Source: Bacteroidales bacterium H3
GTDB lineage: Bacteria; Bacteroidota; Bacteroidia; Bacteroidales; Muribaculaceae
Direction: 5' to 3'
Length of the DNA: 64,000 bases
Assembly: GCA_001701135.1 (NCBI GenBank)
Contig: DAAN01000014.1
Span: forward strand, 69,429 to 133,428
Positions within the stretch are counted from its first letter, which is position 1. Each line of letters begins with the position of its first letter. Under the pieces are notes generated by a model, which saw only the letters and a list, made by a program, of their open reading frames with translations, made no database searches and was not told where the DNA came from. Shown in pieces: positions 8,738 through 18,907 of this stretch. Made by a program: the position numbers and the translations under genes.

Positions 8738-9862
8738 ATGAGAAGAGTCAGCAACAATATCCTTGTCGCCATGTCGGCGGCGGCAGTGATGGCAACGGCC
8801 CTCGCCGGCTGCCATAAAAAGGCCGGCAGCGATGCCGCACCTCTGGAGCAGGTGTCGGTTGCCACCCCCGTGGTGGATTCACTTGTGCTCCGAAAAACCT
8901 ATCCTGCCACTCTTGCCGCCGTGTCGTCGGCCGATGTGGTGGCTCGCGTCAACGGCACCATCACAAAAGTGCTGTTTGAGGATGGCCAGTATGTGACGGC
9001 GGGGCAGCCGCTCTACATTATCGAATCCTCGACCTATCTCGACGATGTAAATTCGGCGCAGGGCGCGCTGGAAACTGCTACCGCCGAACATGATTTCGCC
9101 GTGAAACAGGCTGCGGCGCTGGCCAAGGCTCTCGAGTCCGACGCCGTCTCGAAAATGGAGGTAATCCAGGCCGACAGCCGAGTGAAGCAGACCGAGGCCG
9201 CTATCCGCCAGGCCCGGGCAAGTCTGTCGACAGCACGCACCAATCTGGGATATTGCACGGTGCGTGCCCCGATTTCGGGGCGTATATCCGAGAGTACCCT
9301 CGGCGCCGGTGCATATGTTGGCGGTGGTGTGCAGCCTCAGGTGCTGACCCGCGTCTATGGCGACAGGCAGCTTTACGTGATGTTTTCCGTGGAGACCGAC
9401 CGCTTCCTTGAAATGCAGCACGGTCTAAAGGAGGATCTGCTTGACTACAACAACGTGCCGGTGACTTTCGGCGACACCATTGTCGGCACCTATCAGGGTA
9501 AACTCGACTATACGGCCCCGCATGTGAGCGAGTCGACAGGAACAGTGGTTCTCCGTCTGCTCATCGACAACCACAAAGGTGAGCTGCGCAGCGGCATGTA
9601 TTGCAACGTACATCTGCCGGTAGCTGTCGACACGGCAGCTATCCTTATCCGCGATGCTTCGATCAGCACCGACCAGTTGGGAAAATTCGTGTATCTGGTC
9701 AATGATTCCGACAAGGTGGTCTATACGCCCATTCAGACCGGCGACCTCTATAATGACACTCTCCGTATAGTCAGCAAAGGCCTCACTCCCCGCGACCGCT
9801 ATGTGACCACCGCCCTGATGAAGGTGCGCGACGGCATGAAAGTCAAGCCCGTCAACAACTGA
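8738..9862 (+). CDS. RND efflux periplasmic adaptor (membrane fusion protein)
   Basis: This 374-residue lipoprotein has a lipobox ALAGC with Cys24 as the lipidation site. It carries a biotinyl-lipoyl-like half-motif (VVARVNGTITKVLFEDGQYVTAGQPLY), a helical hairpin rich in Ala and Glu, the second lipoyl half (RAPISGRISESTLGAGAYV), and beta-barrel and membrane-proximal domains. It links the inner-membrane pump to the TolC-like channel. The pump gene starts 31 bp after its stop codon, so the two are co-transcribed. The substrate cannot be told from sequence; drugs, bile salts and detergents are usual for the family. Confidence 0.94.
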   Translation: MRRVSNNILVAMSAAAVMATALAGCHKKAGSDAAPLEQVSVATPVVDSLVLRKTYPATLAAVSSADVVARVNGTITKVLFEDGQYVTAGQPLYIIESSTYLDDVNSAQGALETATAEHDFAVKQAAALAKALESDAVSKMEVIQADSRVKQTEAAIRQARASLSTARTNLGYCTVRAPISGRISESTLGAGAYVGGGVQPQVLTRVYGDRQLYVMFSVETDRFLEMQHGLKEDLLDYNNVPVTFGDTIVGTYQGKLDYTAPHVSESTGTVVLRLLIDNHKGELRSGMYCNVHLPVAVDTAAILIRDASISTDQLGKFVYLVNDSDKVVYTPIQTGDLYNDTLRIVSKGLTPRDRYVTTALMKVRDGMKVKPVNN

Positions 9863-9892
9863 TACTCCGTCAATTACCGATACCTGCCAACT

Positions 9893-12800
9893 ATGTTTTC
9901 ACGATTTTTTATCGACCGGCCCATTTTTGCCACGGTTCTTGCCATAATAATGATTATGGCCGGTGTCATCACGGTGAAGACGCTGCCGATCGCCCAATAT
10001 CCCGACATCACGCCTCCCACGGTGCGTCTCAACGCCACTTATCCGGGCGCCGATGCCACTACCGTGGCCGAGACCGTCGGTGTCCCCATCGAGGAGGCTG
10101 TCAACGGCGTAGAGGGGATGATGTACATGAGTTCCAACTCGTCGGACGGCAGCTATGATCTAACCATCACATTCCAGAACGGTGTCGACATCGACGACGC
10201 CACCATCAAAGTGCAGAATCTGGTCAACCAGGCCTCGCCTCAGTTGCCGTCGGCGGTGACACGGCAGGGGATAAATGTGATGTCGGAGTCCTCGGATATT
10301 TTGCTCTTCGTGGCTCTGCAGGGCGACGAACGTTACAGCGCCCTCTATCTCACCAACTACGCTCAGCTCCACATCGTCGATGCAATCAGCCGTCTTGATG
10401 GAGTCGGAGGAGTCAATGCTTTCGGCGGTGGCGAATACTCGATGCGGATATGGCTCGACCCTGAAGCCATGCGCATCCGCGGCGTCACACCGTCGGATGT
10501 GGCGGCTGCAATAGAATCACAGAATATGGAGGTGTCGGCTGGCTCGGTCGGTGCTCCGCCGGTGTCACAGGCCACCTCGTTTCAGTATACACTCACATCG
10601 AAGGGAAGACTCACGACGCCCGAGCAGTTCGGTGATATAATTCTGCGCACCGGCAGCGACGGATCTGTGCTTCGTCTGAAAGATGTGGCCGATGTGCAGT
10701 TGAGTAGCAATTCCTACGGTAACACCAGCCGTGTCTCAGGTCGTGAGGCAGGCCTGCTCGGCATCATGCAGCGTCCGTCGGCCAATGCTCTCGATGTGGC
10801 TCACGCTGTGGAAAATGAGCTTGAGAAACTAAAGCCCTATTTCCCTCCCGGAGTGGATTACCGCATACTGATGAATACCACCGACGTGATCACCGAATCG
10901 GTCGACGAGGTGCTTGTCACCTTTGTTGAAACCACGCTGATTGTGATGGTGGTTATCCTGTTCTTCCTCCAGAGCTGGCGGGCTGTGATAATCCCGATGC
11001 TCACCATCCCGGTGTCGCTTATCGCCACATTCGCGGTGATGAAACTGTTGGGTTTCACCATTAACACTCTGACCCTGTTCGGTCTGGTGCTCGCCATAGC
11101 CATTGTTGTCGATGACGCCATAGTGGTGGTGGAGGATTGTGCCCGGTTGGTGCAGGAAGGGGTGCTGTCGCCCCGCGATGCGGCGAGAAAGGCCATGACC
11201 GAACTGACCGGTCCTGTGGTCGGCGAGGTGCTGGTGTTGCTGTCGGTGTTCATCCCCACGGCGTTTATTTCCGGAATCACAGGCGAGCTTTACAAACAGT
11301 TCGCGCTCACAATCGCGGTCTCCACAGCATTTTCAGGCTTCAACGCCCTCACATTCACCCCGGCCATGTGCGCGCTGTTTCTGCGAAAAAAGAAACCGTC
11401 GGGCTTCATCCTTTTCAGGTGGTTCAACACCGGCTGGGGCGCCACGGTGAAACTCTACACCGACATGATCGGACGTCTGTTGCGCCGGCCATGGATGGCG
11501 ATAGGAATCTATGTGGTTCTGTGCGTTGTGGCTTTCTGGGCTTTTGTGAAGTGGCCGACCAGTTATATACCTCAGGAGGATATGGGGCACTTCATGGTAT
11601 CGGTGCAGCTGCCCACCTCGGCGTCGCTCGAGCGCACTGATGCGGCGGTGGCTAAAGTGTCGAAAATTATCGGTACCATGCCGCAGGTCGACGATGTGAT
11701 TGAAATATCGGGGTACTCTTTCATGGGTGGGAGCGGCAGCAACTTCGGCTCGCTGTTTGTCACTCTGAAACCCTGGAAGGAGCGTCACGGACGGAAGAAT
11801 TCAGTGTTTGCCGTTGTCGATGCCGTCAACCGTGAATGCGCCTCTGTGCAGGAGGCGAGCGTCTTTGCAGTCAATCCGCCGGCCATCGCGGGTCTCGGTA
11901 TGTCGTCGGGTCTGGAGATGCAGCTCCTCGACATAAATTCGCGCGGAGCCACCCAGATGGCTAAAGCGCTCGACGACATCATTGTCGCCGCCGAAAAGGA
12001 TCCGCGAATTGCATCGGTGCGTTCGCTTTATCAGGGCGAGGTGCCGCAATACCGGGTGAAGATCGACCGCGACCGCGTGGAGATGCTCGGTCTCGACCTG
12101 AGCGCCATATATTCGGCATTAGCAAGCTACATGGGGGGTACCTATGTCAACGACTTTGTGGAATTCGGACGTGTATATCAGGTGAATATCAGTGCGCTTG
12201 CATCGGCGCGGGCCGACGTCTCCGACATCCTCAGCCTCTCGGTGCGCAACGCCGCGGGCGATATGGTGCCATTCTCGGCTTTCGCCACTATGGAACAGGT
12301 GATGGGTTCTGCCTCGGTCAACCGCTATAACATGTATGAGACGGCGGCTCTGACGGCAACTCCGGCAGAGGGCGTAAGCTCGTCGGAGGGTATCAGGGCC
12401 ATGGAGGAGATTGTCAACACCGCCGGCGGCGGCAACTATGGTTATGCATGGACCGGCGAGGCTTATCAGGAGACTCAGGCGGGCACAACCATCACCACCG
12501 TGCTGCTGTTTGCAATCATCGTAACCATTCTGGTGCTGGCGGCCCAGTATGAGAGCTGGACCGACCCGCTTGCCGTGGTGATTTCGATGCCGACAGCTAT
12601 CCTCGGCACCATCTTCGGCTGTCTGTGTATGAATCAGTCTATTTCCATCTACACTCAGATCGGTATAATACTGCTTCTGGGACTGTCGGCCAAAAATGCC
12701 ATCCTCATTGTGGAGTACGCCATGGACTACCGCAAGCAGGGATTGACGGTTCGTGAGGCGGCATTCAAGGGTGGCATGGTGCGTTTCCGCCCGATCATGA

Positions 12801-13072
12801 TGACGGCCCTGGCATTTGTGTTCGGCGTGATGCCTATGCTGTTTGCCACCGGTGCCGGTGCCGAGAGCCGTGTGAGCCTCGGCACGGCGGTAGTATTCGG
12901 CATGGCGGTCAATGCCATCATAGGCACATTGTTTGTACCCAATTTCTGGGAGCTGTTTCAGAATTTCAATGAGAAATATCTCTCGAATTTGTTTAAGGAT
13001 GCCGACACACCGGGCAGGGACGGTTCTCCATCTGCCGGAGATGCCTCTGTCGGAAAACCTCATGACATGTGA
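9893..13072 (+). CDS. RND efflux pump, AcrB-like (HAE1 family)
   Basis: This is a 1059-residue inner-membrane proton/drug antiporter with 12 predicted membrane segments and two large periplasmic loops. The N-terminus [23 protein letters not shown] is typical. Proton-relay residues are intact: Asp407-Asp408 in [11 protein letters not shown] and Lys934 in GLSAKNAIL. It is the last gene of the operon, and its length matches AcrB (1049 residues). The C-terminus has a short charged extension. Together with the two preceding genes it forms a complete efflux complex. Confidence 0.96.
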   Translation: MFSRFFIDRPIFATVLAIIMIMAGVITVKTLPIAQYPDITPPTVRLNATYPGADATTVAETVGVPIEEAVNGVEGMMYMSSNSSDGSYDLTITFQNGVDIDDATIKVQNLVNQASPQLPSAVTRQGINVMSESSDILLFVALQGDERYSALYLTNYAQLHIVDAISRLDGVGGVNAFGGGEYSMRIWLDPEAMRIRGVTPSDVAAAIESQNMEVSAGSVGAPPVSQATSFQYTLTSKGRLTTPEQFGDIILRTGSDGSVLRLKDVADVQLSSNSYGNTSRVSGREAGLLGIMQRPSANALDVAHAVENELEKLKPYFPPGVDYRILMNTTDVITESVDEVLVTFVETTLIVMVVILFFLQSWRAVIIPMLTIPVSLIATFAVMKLLGFTINTLTLFGLVLAIAIVVDDAIVVVEDCARLVQEGVLSPRDAARKAMTELTGPVVGEVLVLLSVFIPTAFISGITGELYKQFALTIAVSTAFSGFNALTFTPAMCALFLRKKKPSGFILFRWFNTGWGATVKLYTDMIGRLLRRPWMAIGIYVVLCVVAFWAFVKWPTSYIPQEDMGHFMVSVQLPTSASLERTDAAVAKVSKIIGTMPQVDDVIEISGYSFMGGSGSNFGSLFVTLKPWKERHGRKNSVFAVVDAVNRECASVQEASVFAVNPPAIAGLGMSSGLEMQLLDINSRGATQMAKALDDIIVAAEKDPRIASVRSLYQGEVPQYRVKIDRDRVEMLGLDLSAIYSALASYMGGTYVNDFVEFGRVYQVNISALASARADVSDILSLSVRNAAGDMVPFSAFATMEQVMGSASVNRYNMYETAALTATPAEGVSSSEGIRAMEEIVNTAGGGNYGYAWTGEAYQETQAGTTITTVLLFAIIVTILVLAAQYESWTDPLAVVISMPTAILGTIFGCLCMNQSISIYTQIGIILLLGLSAKNAILIVEYAMDYRKQGLTVREAAFKGGMVRFRPIMMTALAFVFGVMPMLFATGAGAESRVSLGTAVVFGMAVNAIIGTLFVPNFWELFQNFNEKYLSNLFKDADTPGRDGSPSAGDASVGKPHDM

Positions 13073-13128
13073 TTTCAGAAACGTATTCGTGGCATCAAAC
13101 AGGTTTTTAGCATTTTTATTCTGATTTT

Positions 13129-13168
13129 AACACACGCGGGGCGCAACCAAATGCGTCCCGCATGTGTT
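13129..13168 (+). terminator. Strong hairpin after the efflux operon
   Basis: A 17-bp stem with one mismatch and one G:T pair runs from AACACACGC at 13129 to GCATGTGTT ending at 13168, with a 6-nt loop. TTCTGA/TCAGAA extend it outward. There is no clear T-run afterwards, so termination strength is uncertain. Confidence 0.55.
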
Positions 13169-13206
13169 TCAGAATAAAAACTCCTGTAACTTAAACGCTA
13201 TTGATT

Positions 13207-13515
13207 ATGGATTACAACGATATTGTCAACAGTTCGCACGACGTGCTTGTGGAATTCTATGCCTCCTGGTGCCCTCACTGCCAGCACATGATGCCGATTG
13301 TGGCCCAGATCAAGGAACTGCTCAGCGATCATCTCGATGTGGTGCAGTTCGACATCGACGACTATTCGCGTTTCGCCTCGGAAGCAGGGGTGAGCAGCGT
13401 GCCCACTTTCATCCTTTATCAGGATGGCAAGGAGATATGGCGCCAGACCGGCGAAATGACCGGCGAGGCTCTTCTTACCTCCATGCAGGAGAAGCTGCAG
13501 GCCATCGGTAATTAG
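13207..13515 (+). CDS. Cytoplasmic thioredoxin-like protein with CPHC active site
   Basis: This 102-residue thioredoxin-fold protein has the motif FYASWCPHC (Cys22, Cys25) and the cis-proline loop GVSSVPTFILY. The usual thioredoxin CGPC is replaced by CPHC, the dipeptide found in oxidising DsbA proteins. No signal peptide is present and a stop codon at 13192-13194 blocks any N-terminal extension, so the protein should stay in the cytoplasm. ATG 13207 is preferred over TTG 13201. It lies 42 bp before a VKOR-type membrane protein in the same orientation, which suggests a disulfide-exchange pair. Confidence 0.9.
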   Translation: MDYNDIVNSSHDVLVEFYASWCPHCQHMMPIVAQIKELLSDHLDVVQFDIDDYSRFASEAGVSSVPTFILYQDGKEIWRQTGEMTGEALLTSMQEKLQAIGN

Positions 13516-13557
13516 TGCTACAAGCAAGTTTAACCAGTTCTAAATCTCGCCGTAGAT

Positions 13558-14577
13558 ATGCGCGAACCCGTTCTATTCACCGATTTGCTTAGCGTGCTGC
13601 ATGTGCCGCATACCTATGAATACAGTGTGCGACGTTTCACGACTATGCCTTTTCTGTCGCTATTCGGATTGTCGAAGCTGCTTCAGGAATATGGTGTGGA
13701 TAGCGCGGGTTACAAGCTTGCCGACTCCTCGCAGATTACTTCGATAAAGCCTCCGTTTCTATTGCAGACCCGCCGTGGATTTGTGATTGTCAGCGACATA
13801 CGCAGCGACGGGAGCGTCAAGTATCTGACCGAAGGGGTTGAAGAGTGCATCCCCGGCGATGCCTTGGCCAAAGCTTCCACGGGAGTGGTGATGACGTTGC
13901 AACCCGCGCATGACGCCGCAGAGCCATCCTACGGCGCACATCGGCTGCTCGAGATCGCGGGGGTGGCAAAGCGCTGGATTCTCGCCGCGGGTGTGCTGAT
14001 GCTTTTCGCCTATTTCTTTATCACGCGCGGATTCTATGCAAGCTGGTCAGGCACGCTATTGTGTCTGTTCAATCTTGCAGGACTTGCCCTGAGTTTCCTG
14101 TTGATGAAAAAGTCGACAGGTTTCAAGAGCCGCCACGGCGACCGTTTTTGTGGTGTACTTGAAGCCGGCGGGTGCGACAACATTCTGAAAATGAAGTCGT
14201 CGACATTCTTTGGTATTTTCTCATGGGCGGAGGTGGGGATGACATATTTCTCCGTTTCGCTGTCAGTGCTGATGCTCTTCCCGGAATACACCGGCTATCT
14301 GGCGCTGTATAATCTCTGTTGCCTGCCATTCACCTGCTGGAGTATATGGTATCAGAAATTCAGGGCGCATCACTGGTGCACCCTCTGTGTGAGCGTTCAG
14401 GCCACGCTCTGGTGCCTCTTCTTCTGTTACTTGAGCGGCGGATGGCTTCACCGGATGTTTCCGCTTAAGCTGCAGTTTTTCGTCATCGGTGTACTCTATG
14501 TGACTACTCTGATGTTTCTGAACCGCATCTCCGATACATTTAAACGCATCAACAACAGATCCAATCCCTATGCCTGA
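13558..14577 (+). CDS. Vitamin K epoxide reductase (VKOR) homologue with C39-like domain
   Basis: This 339-residue membrane protein has two parts. Residues 1-120 resemble the peptidase C39-like domain (TTMPFLSLFGLSKLLQEYGV, PPFLLQTRRGFVIV) but lack an obvious catalytic Cys/His arrangement. Residues about 138-330 form a VKOR bundle with Cys198 and Cys206 (FCGVLEAGGC) as the loop pair and Cys274-x-x-Cys277 (CTLC) as the active pair. VKOR proteins pass electrons from a dithiol partner to quinone and replace DsbB in many bacteria. The preceding thioredoxin could be the partner, although the side of the membrane it works on is unclear. Confidence 0.88.
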   Translation: MREPVLFTDLLSVLHVPHTYEYSVRRFTTMPFLSLFGLSKLLQEYGVDSAGYKLADSSQITSIKPPFLLQTRRGFVIVSDIRSDGSVKYLTEGVEECIPGDALAKASTGVVMTLQPAHDAAEPSYGAHRLLEIAGVAKRWILAAGVLMLFAYFFITRGFYASWSGTLLCLFNLAGLALSFLLMKKSTGFKSRHGDRFCGVLEAGGCDNILKMKSSTFFGIFSWAEVGMTYFSVSLSVLMLFPEYTGYLALYNLCCLPFTCWSIWYQKFRAHHWCTLCVSVQATLWCLFFCYLSGGWLHRMFPLKLQFFVIGVLYVTTLMFLNRISDTFKRINNRSNPYA

Positions 14578-14791
14578 TTCCTCAAACCTACATAAAACAT
14601 CATCAGCACCGGCTCCTTCCTTATCGGCGACCGAGTCTGCAATGCCGTCGTCGGCCCAACGGCTGACGCCATTGCAGATGAACTCGGTTCATTTCTCCGG
14701 AAAACACACCCTCCTGACCCCGGCTCTGCTATCCTCCCGATCAGTTCCTTCCTGACCCCGATTGGCATTGCCGGCCTCTCCCTGAAAGCGC

Positions 14792-16102
14792 TTATTTTTT
14801 GCGTTGCTTTTCAAGTTGTCGGAGTTTCAGTTCGTTCCAGTGCATCTTTGTGTTTTTGTGGAATTTGTATTGCGAGATGCCTGTAAGTGTTTTTAGTATC
14901 GACAGCGCTCTGTTGCCTATCCTGAAATTTTTGCTTCCGTAATTCGAGTCGAAATAGAGGCTGACCAGTCTCTGATCCGGGGCGACGTCGAGACGCACTT
15001 GCTCTTTGTCAAGAAGATTAACCCTTGCTATAAGATTCTCTACCTCTTCCGACAAAGGGGGCGCCTCCAACGGTTCAAAGATTGCGATTTCGTTGTCGCC
15101 GAAGTCGCGTCTGTCCCATTTCTTTGCTTCTTTCACGGTGATATACTCTTTGTCAAGAATATAAATATCAGCCTGAGTGTCAACAAAGAAAGGTTCGTTA
15201 ACCTTGTTGAACCGGAACATGTCATGACCTCGGCCGTTTGATTCAATCGAGATGGAATAGCCGTCGAGGTCAAGAGGGGAGACAGTGTCTCCGGCTATGT
15301 TGCTGTAGTTGAAAGTCAATTCAAACTTCTCATATTCGAGATTGTGTCTGAAAAATCCCTTGAGCCCAGGTACCCATTTCCGGCTTGCCGTGTCAGCAAG
15401 AACGTCAATGTCAAGAGCGATCTTGTTGTCGTCTCTGCTCCATGTCTCGGTGCGTCCGAATTTGCCATAAAGAGTGTCGGTTGATAGGCTGTTTTCGACC
15501 AGCCGCGACGGAATGGTTACTGTTGAAGGTATACCTACCCAGTCAGACCATGAGAAATGATTCTGATTGGTGTCGCTGACACTGTCGAGGCCATTCTGAT
15601 TTGTAAACCGGTAGTATGACTTGCATGAAAGTATTCTTGGTGAAGACCATCCTTTGAAATTCACTTTCTTGTCGGTCGGCAGCATGTAATCGACCATTTT
15701 TTCTCTGAAGAGAAACACGGTGTCGGTGTATGTGGTCAGTGTGGAATAGTCTCTGACGTAAGCCAATATGTGCAGCATCCGCTTTCCGCGTGTTTCTACA
15801 GTTACTTCGGGCAACTCTGCCATGCTCCCGGTAAGAAAGACGGTATCCCTGACGCCGAACATCACAGTGCTGTCGTCATATCCGAGGTAACTTATTGTAA
15901 TGGGATAAAGATTACGCTCGATAACGGGCACCCCGCCTCTTTTGTCGCTTAACCCGATCGGGTTGCCGTCCCGGTCATATATCGTGGCGTTGGGCAATGG
16001 AATGTGAGTGACCGAGTCCGCGACAATCACACTATATTCCTTAGCCCCCATGGCAATGATGGAGAACAATAACAATATAGTTGACAAAGCCTTGCGAATC
16101 AT
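14792..16102 (-). CDS. Secreted protein with carboxypeptidase-regulatory-like domain
   Basis: This 436-residue protein has a signal peptide (MIRKALSTILLLFSIIAMGA). The N-terminal domain (VIVADSVTHIPLPNATIY... TISYLGYDD) resembles the CarboxypepD_reg-like beta-sandwich that also caps SusC proteins. The remaining 320 residues are beta-rich and basic at the end, and match no family I recognise. Start ATG at 16102 is supported by the signal peptide and by a promoter 36 bp upstream. It is divergent from dnaG. Predicted location is periplasm or outer membrane, with function unknown. Confidence 0.75.
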   Translation of the reverse strand: MIRKALSTILLLFSIIAMGAKEYSVIVADSVTHIPLPNATIYDRDGNPIGLSDKRGGVPVIERNLYPITISYLGYDDSTVMFGVRDTVFLTGSMAELPEVTVETRGKRMLHILAYVRDYSTLTTYTDTVFLFREKMVDYMLPTDKKVNFKGWSSPRILSCKSYYRFTNQNGLDSVSDTNQNHFSWSDWVGIPSTVTIPSRLVENSLSTDTLYGKFGRTETWSRDDNKIALDIDVLADTASRKWVPGLKGFFRHNLEYEKFELTFNYSNIAGDTVSPLDLDGYSISIESNGRGHDMFRFNKVNEPFFVDTQADIYILDKEYITVKEAKKWDRRDFGDNEIAIFEPLEAPPLSEEVENLIARVNLLDKEQVRLDVAPDQRLVSLYFDSNYGSKNFRIGNRALSILKTLTGISQYKFHKNTKMHWNELKLRQLEKQRKK

Positions 16103-16132
16103 CGGGATAATATTATTTGGTAATATTGTTTG

Positions 16133-16162
16133 GCAACCAAAATTAGGGAAAATTTTGGTTGC
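16133..16162. promoter_or_regulatory. Perfect 12-bp inverted repeat in the dnaG divergent region
   Basis: GCAACCAAAATT (16133-16144) and AATTTTGGTTGC (16151-16162) are exact reverse complements around a 6-bp spacer. The left arm contains most of the -7 element of the leftward gene, so a bound protein would block that promoter. Confidence 0.6.
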
Positions 16163-16168
16163 AACAAA
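16138..16168 (-). promoter_or_regulatory. Promoter of the leftward secreted-protein gene
   Basis: Read on the minus strand, TTTG (16168-16165), 19 bp and TAATTTTG (16145-16138) match the Bacteroidota consensus. The leader would be about 30 nt. Confidence 0.7.
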
Positions 16169-16199
16169 ACCTTGCCCTCTTTTTCTCGGAAAAATTGTG

Positions 16200-16207
16200 T
16201 AACTTTG
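16200..16207 (+). promoter_or_regulatory. -7 element immediately before dnaG
   Basis: TAACTTTG ends 10 nt before the dnaG ATG. No TTTG lies at the normal distance upstream (CTTG at 16171 is 25 bp away). If used, the mRNA would have a leader of only about 5 nt. Confidence 0.5.
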
Positions 16208-16217
16208 TGTGTTACTT

Positions 16218-18548
16218 ATGCCCAGAAAATCGGTAATCGACAGAGAAACTGTCCAGAGAATACTCGATACCGCCAATATTGTGGAAGTGGTGTCGGACTT
16301 CGTGAGCCTCAAGCGTCGCGGAGCCAACTATATCGGTCTGTGCCCGTTTCACAACGAGCGCACGCCATCGTTCTCTGTGTCGCCGGCCAAGGGTATCTGC
16401 AAATGTTTCAGCTGCGGCAAAGGTGGCAGCGCGGTGAATTTCATCATGGAGCATGAGCAGATGACCTACTGGGAGGCGCTCCGCTATCTTGCCCGCAAGT
16501 ATCATATCGAAATTCAGGAGCATGAGCTTACCGACGAGGAGCGCCGCGAACAGTCGGAACGTCAGACCCTTCTGTCGGTCAACGAGTTTGCAATGAAGCA
16601 CTTCGAGGAGCGGATGAAGCAGACCGACGAGGGGCGCGATGTCGGCCTGGCTTATTTCCGTCACCGCGGCATCAGCGACGCCGCCATCGAGCGGTTTCAT
16701 CTCGGTTTTTCGTTGGAGAAACGCGACGATCTGGCGCTCGCTGCTCAAAAGGCCGGCTATCCCCGCGAGGCATTGCTCAAGACCGGGTTGTGTTTCGCCA
16801 CGGAGCAGGGTGAGTTGCGCGACCGTTTCCGTGGTCGCGTGATCTACCCGGTTCACACCATCGCCGGCAAGGTGGTGGCCTTCGGTGGCCGTATTCTCAC
16901 CAACGACAAGAAGCTCGCAAAATATGTAAACTCTCCGGAGAGCGCAATCTACTCCAAGAGCCGCGAACTCTACGGACTCTATCAGGCCAAACGCTCCATT
17001 GTCAACAAAAACAAGTGTATACTTGTGGAGGGCTACATGGATGTTATCTCCATGAGTCAGAGTGGTATAGAGAATGTGGTAGCCTCGTCGGGAACCTCGC
17101 TTACGCAGGGGCAGACACGGCTTATACATCGTTTCACCGACAATGTGACGGTGATCTACGACTCTGATGCCGCAGGCATAAAGGCTTCGTTGCGAGGTAT
17201 CGACATACTGCTTGCCGAGGGACTCGACATTAAGGTGCTCCTGCTTCCCGACGGTGATGATCCCGACTCATTCGCCCAGACTCACACGACAGAGGAGGTG
17301 GAGGCCTATATGGCGGCAAATGAGGTAGACTTCATCCGGTTCAAGACCGATATCCTTCTTAAAGATGCCGCCAACGACCCCATCGCACGCGCCAAAGCAG
17401 TGGCAAATATCGTGGGGTCAATCGCCGTGATTCCCGAGGAGCTAAAACGCAACGAATATATCCGCGAGTGTTCGCAGCGTTTTCTGATAGATGACGCTAT
17501 GCTCACCCGGCAGGTGGCCGTGGCCCGGACAAAGCGACTGGAGCAACTTGCCGAGGAGGAACGGCGGCGTGCCGCACGTGAAAGCATATCTAATCCTCCC
17601 GGCGGTGTGGTGCCACAGGCGCCTGCAACGGCCACTGACAACAAAACCGAAGATTTACCCCCTGTCGAACCTCCTGTCGATGACCATAGCGGGGATACTC
17701 AGACAGTTGCGGCAATGCAGCAGCCTACTGAGAACCAGTCGGGCGAGGATGACTATCGACAATTCCTCGACAAGACCGGCGAGGGCCACCGTGCCGCGGT
17801 GCTCGCTCCGCAGGAACGTGCGCTGATGCGTCTGGTGCTGAAATATGGCATGCTTTGTCTGGGCGAGGATTACGGAACCGACGACAGCGGAGAGCCTATA
17901 CGTGTCATCGACTATGTGGCCGATGATCTTGATCAGGATGGTCTCGGATTTGAGAATCCCGATCTTAGAATGGTGTATGAAGCCGCTCTGGAACTTCGCC
18001 GCACAGAATGGGACGACTATATCGCCGCCCGGCTTCCTCAGATAGAGGAGGCCCGGACAAAGCAGATCGAAGAGGGGAGAAAGCAGATCGCCGCCACAGC
18101 CCGGAATATGGAGGATATACGCAAGGAGGAGACTCTACTGGCCGAACGCGCCGACGCCGACAGCCGTGCGGCTCTGGTCGACGTGACCCGCAGTTTCCTG
18201 CAAAGCAGACTTTTATCGCATCCCGACGATACAATCCGCCAAATCGCCTCCGATCTTATTATCGATCGCCATCAGCTCAGCAAAATCTATACGAAGAACA
18301 ATGTGAAGATGGTCACCGACGAGGATCGCCTTGACGAGCTGGTGCCCCGCACCTTGCTTCAGCTGAAATATGACATGGCCCGTTGCTTCTTTAATGAAAT
18401 AACTGTGAAAATCAAACAGTTGCAGCAACAGCCTGATTACGACCTCGATGCCGTGCTCGACCTGATGCGCGACCAGCAGCGCTGGCAGCAGTTCTGCGCC
18501 TCGCTGGCTACCCGCATCGGCGAGCGGGTCTATGAGCCGCTGCGCTGA
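16218..18548 (+). CDS. dnaG: DNA primase DnaG
   Basis: This 776-residue primase makes RNA primers for replication. The CHC2 zinc finger is at the N-terminus (Cys42, His45, Cys63, Cys66). The Toprim core has EGYMDV and the DSDAAG acidic motif. The C-terminal part is the helicase-binding domain. It is longer than the usual ~600 residues because of an Ala/Pro/Glu-rich linker (around residues 440-530) and charged helices before the C-terminal domain. ATG 16218 gives the normal MPRKSVID start; the alternative three codons upstream overlaps the transcription start. Confidence 0.96.
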   Translation: MPRKSVIDRETVQRILDTANIVEVVSDFVSLKRRGANYIGLCPFHNERTPSFSVSPAKGICKCFSCGKGGSAVNFIMEHEQMTYWEALRYLARKYHIEIQEHELTDEERREQSERQTLLSVNEFAMKHFEERMKQTDEGRDVGLAYFRHRGISDAAIERFHLGFSLEKRDDLALAAQKAGYPREALLKTGLCFATEQGELRDRFRGRVIYPVHTIAGKVVAFGGRILTNDKKLAKYVNSPESAIYSKSRELYGLYQAKRSIVNKNKCILVEGYMDVISMSQSGIENVVASSGTSLTQGQTRLIHRFTDNVTVIYDSDAAGIKASLRGIDILLAEGLDIKVLLLPDGDDPDSFAQTHTTEEVEAYMAANEVDFIRFKTDILLKDAANDPIARAKAVANIVGSIAVIPEELKRNEYIRECSQRFLIDDAMLTRQVAVARTKRLEQLAEEERRRAARESISNPPGGVVPQAPATATDNKTEDLPPVEPPVDDHSGDTQTVAAMQQPTENQSGEDDYRQFLDKTGEGHRAAVLAPQERALMRLVLKYGMLCLGEDYGTDDSGEPIRVIDYVADDLDQDGLGFENPDLRMVYEAALELRRTEWDDYIAARLPQIEEARTKQIEEGRKQIAATARNMEDIRKEETLLAERADADSRAALVDVTRSFLQSRLLSHPDDTIRQIASDLIIDRHQLSKIYTKNNVKMVTDEDRLDELVPRTLLQLKYDMARCFFNEITVKIKQLQQQPDYDLDAVLDLMRDQQRWQQFCASLATRIGERVYEPLR

Positions 18549-18673
18549 CATGCGCGATTCTTGTCGCTTATACGTTTTCCCGATAGCAGATATCGGAATT
18601 ATCATCTGAATCAATCAAACGGAACCGGAGAATTGTTTGTTACTTTGCACGACAACAAAAAAGTGTAAAGACG

Positions 18674-18907
18674 ATGAATAATGTATCTGTTCCCATGATT
18701 GTCTGGTTTGCCATCGCGTCGATTGCGGCGCTTATGCTGGTGATCCGTCTTGCCATGACTTTTATTAACAGCAAAAAACGCCGCCTGCAGCTGCGCCATA
18801 TCATAGCAAAGCATCATATTATTGAAATCGGCGACGTACATGATGAATTTTATGTACCTGGCGACGAGGTATTGCGAAAACTGCAGGAATATGACTCTGA
18901 CCTCTGA
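18674..18907 (+). CDS. Small single-pass membrane protein
   Basis: This hypothetical 77-residue protein has one membrane helix (residues ~7-30, VPMIVWFAIASIAALMLVIRLAM) and a basic, then acidic, cytoplasmic tail. I do not recognise the family. Its last codons overlap the probable start of the ThrE-like exporter gene (ATG 18891) by 17 nt, so translation is likely coupled. A near-consensus -7 sequence (TTACTTTG, 18640-18647) lies upstream. It may be an accessory subunit of the exporter, an inference from position only. Confidence 0.65.
   Translation: MNNVSVPMIVWFAIASIAALMLVIRLAMTFINSKKRRLQLRHIIAKHHIIEIGDVHDEFYVPGDEVLRKLQEYDSDL

Noticed and set aside
12119..13063. Open frame of 314 codons antisense to the RND pump
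   Set aside because: It is a shadow of the conserved pump C-terminal half, Arg/His-rich, with no promoter or domain.
14570..14755. 61-codon frame after the VKOR gene
   Set aside because: It overlaps the VKOR end, is Ser/Pro/Thr-rich without features, and the 214-bp gap shows no promoter.
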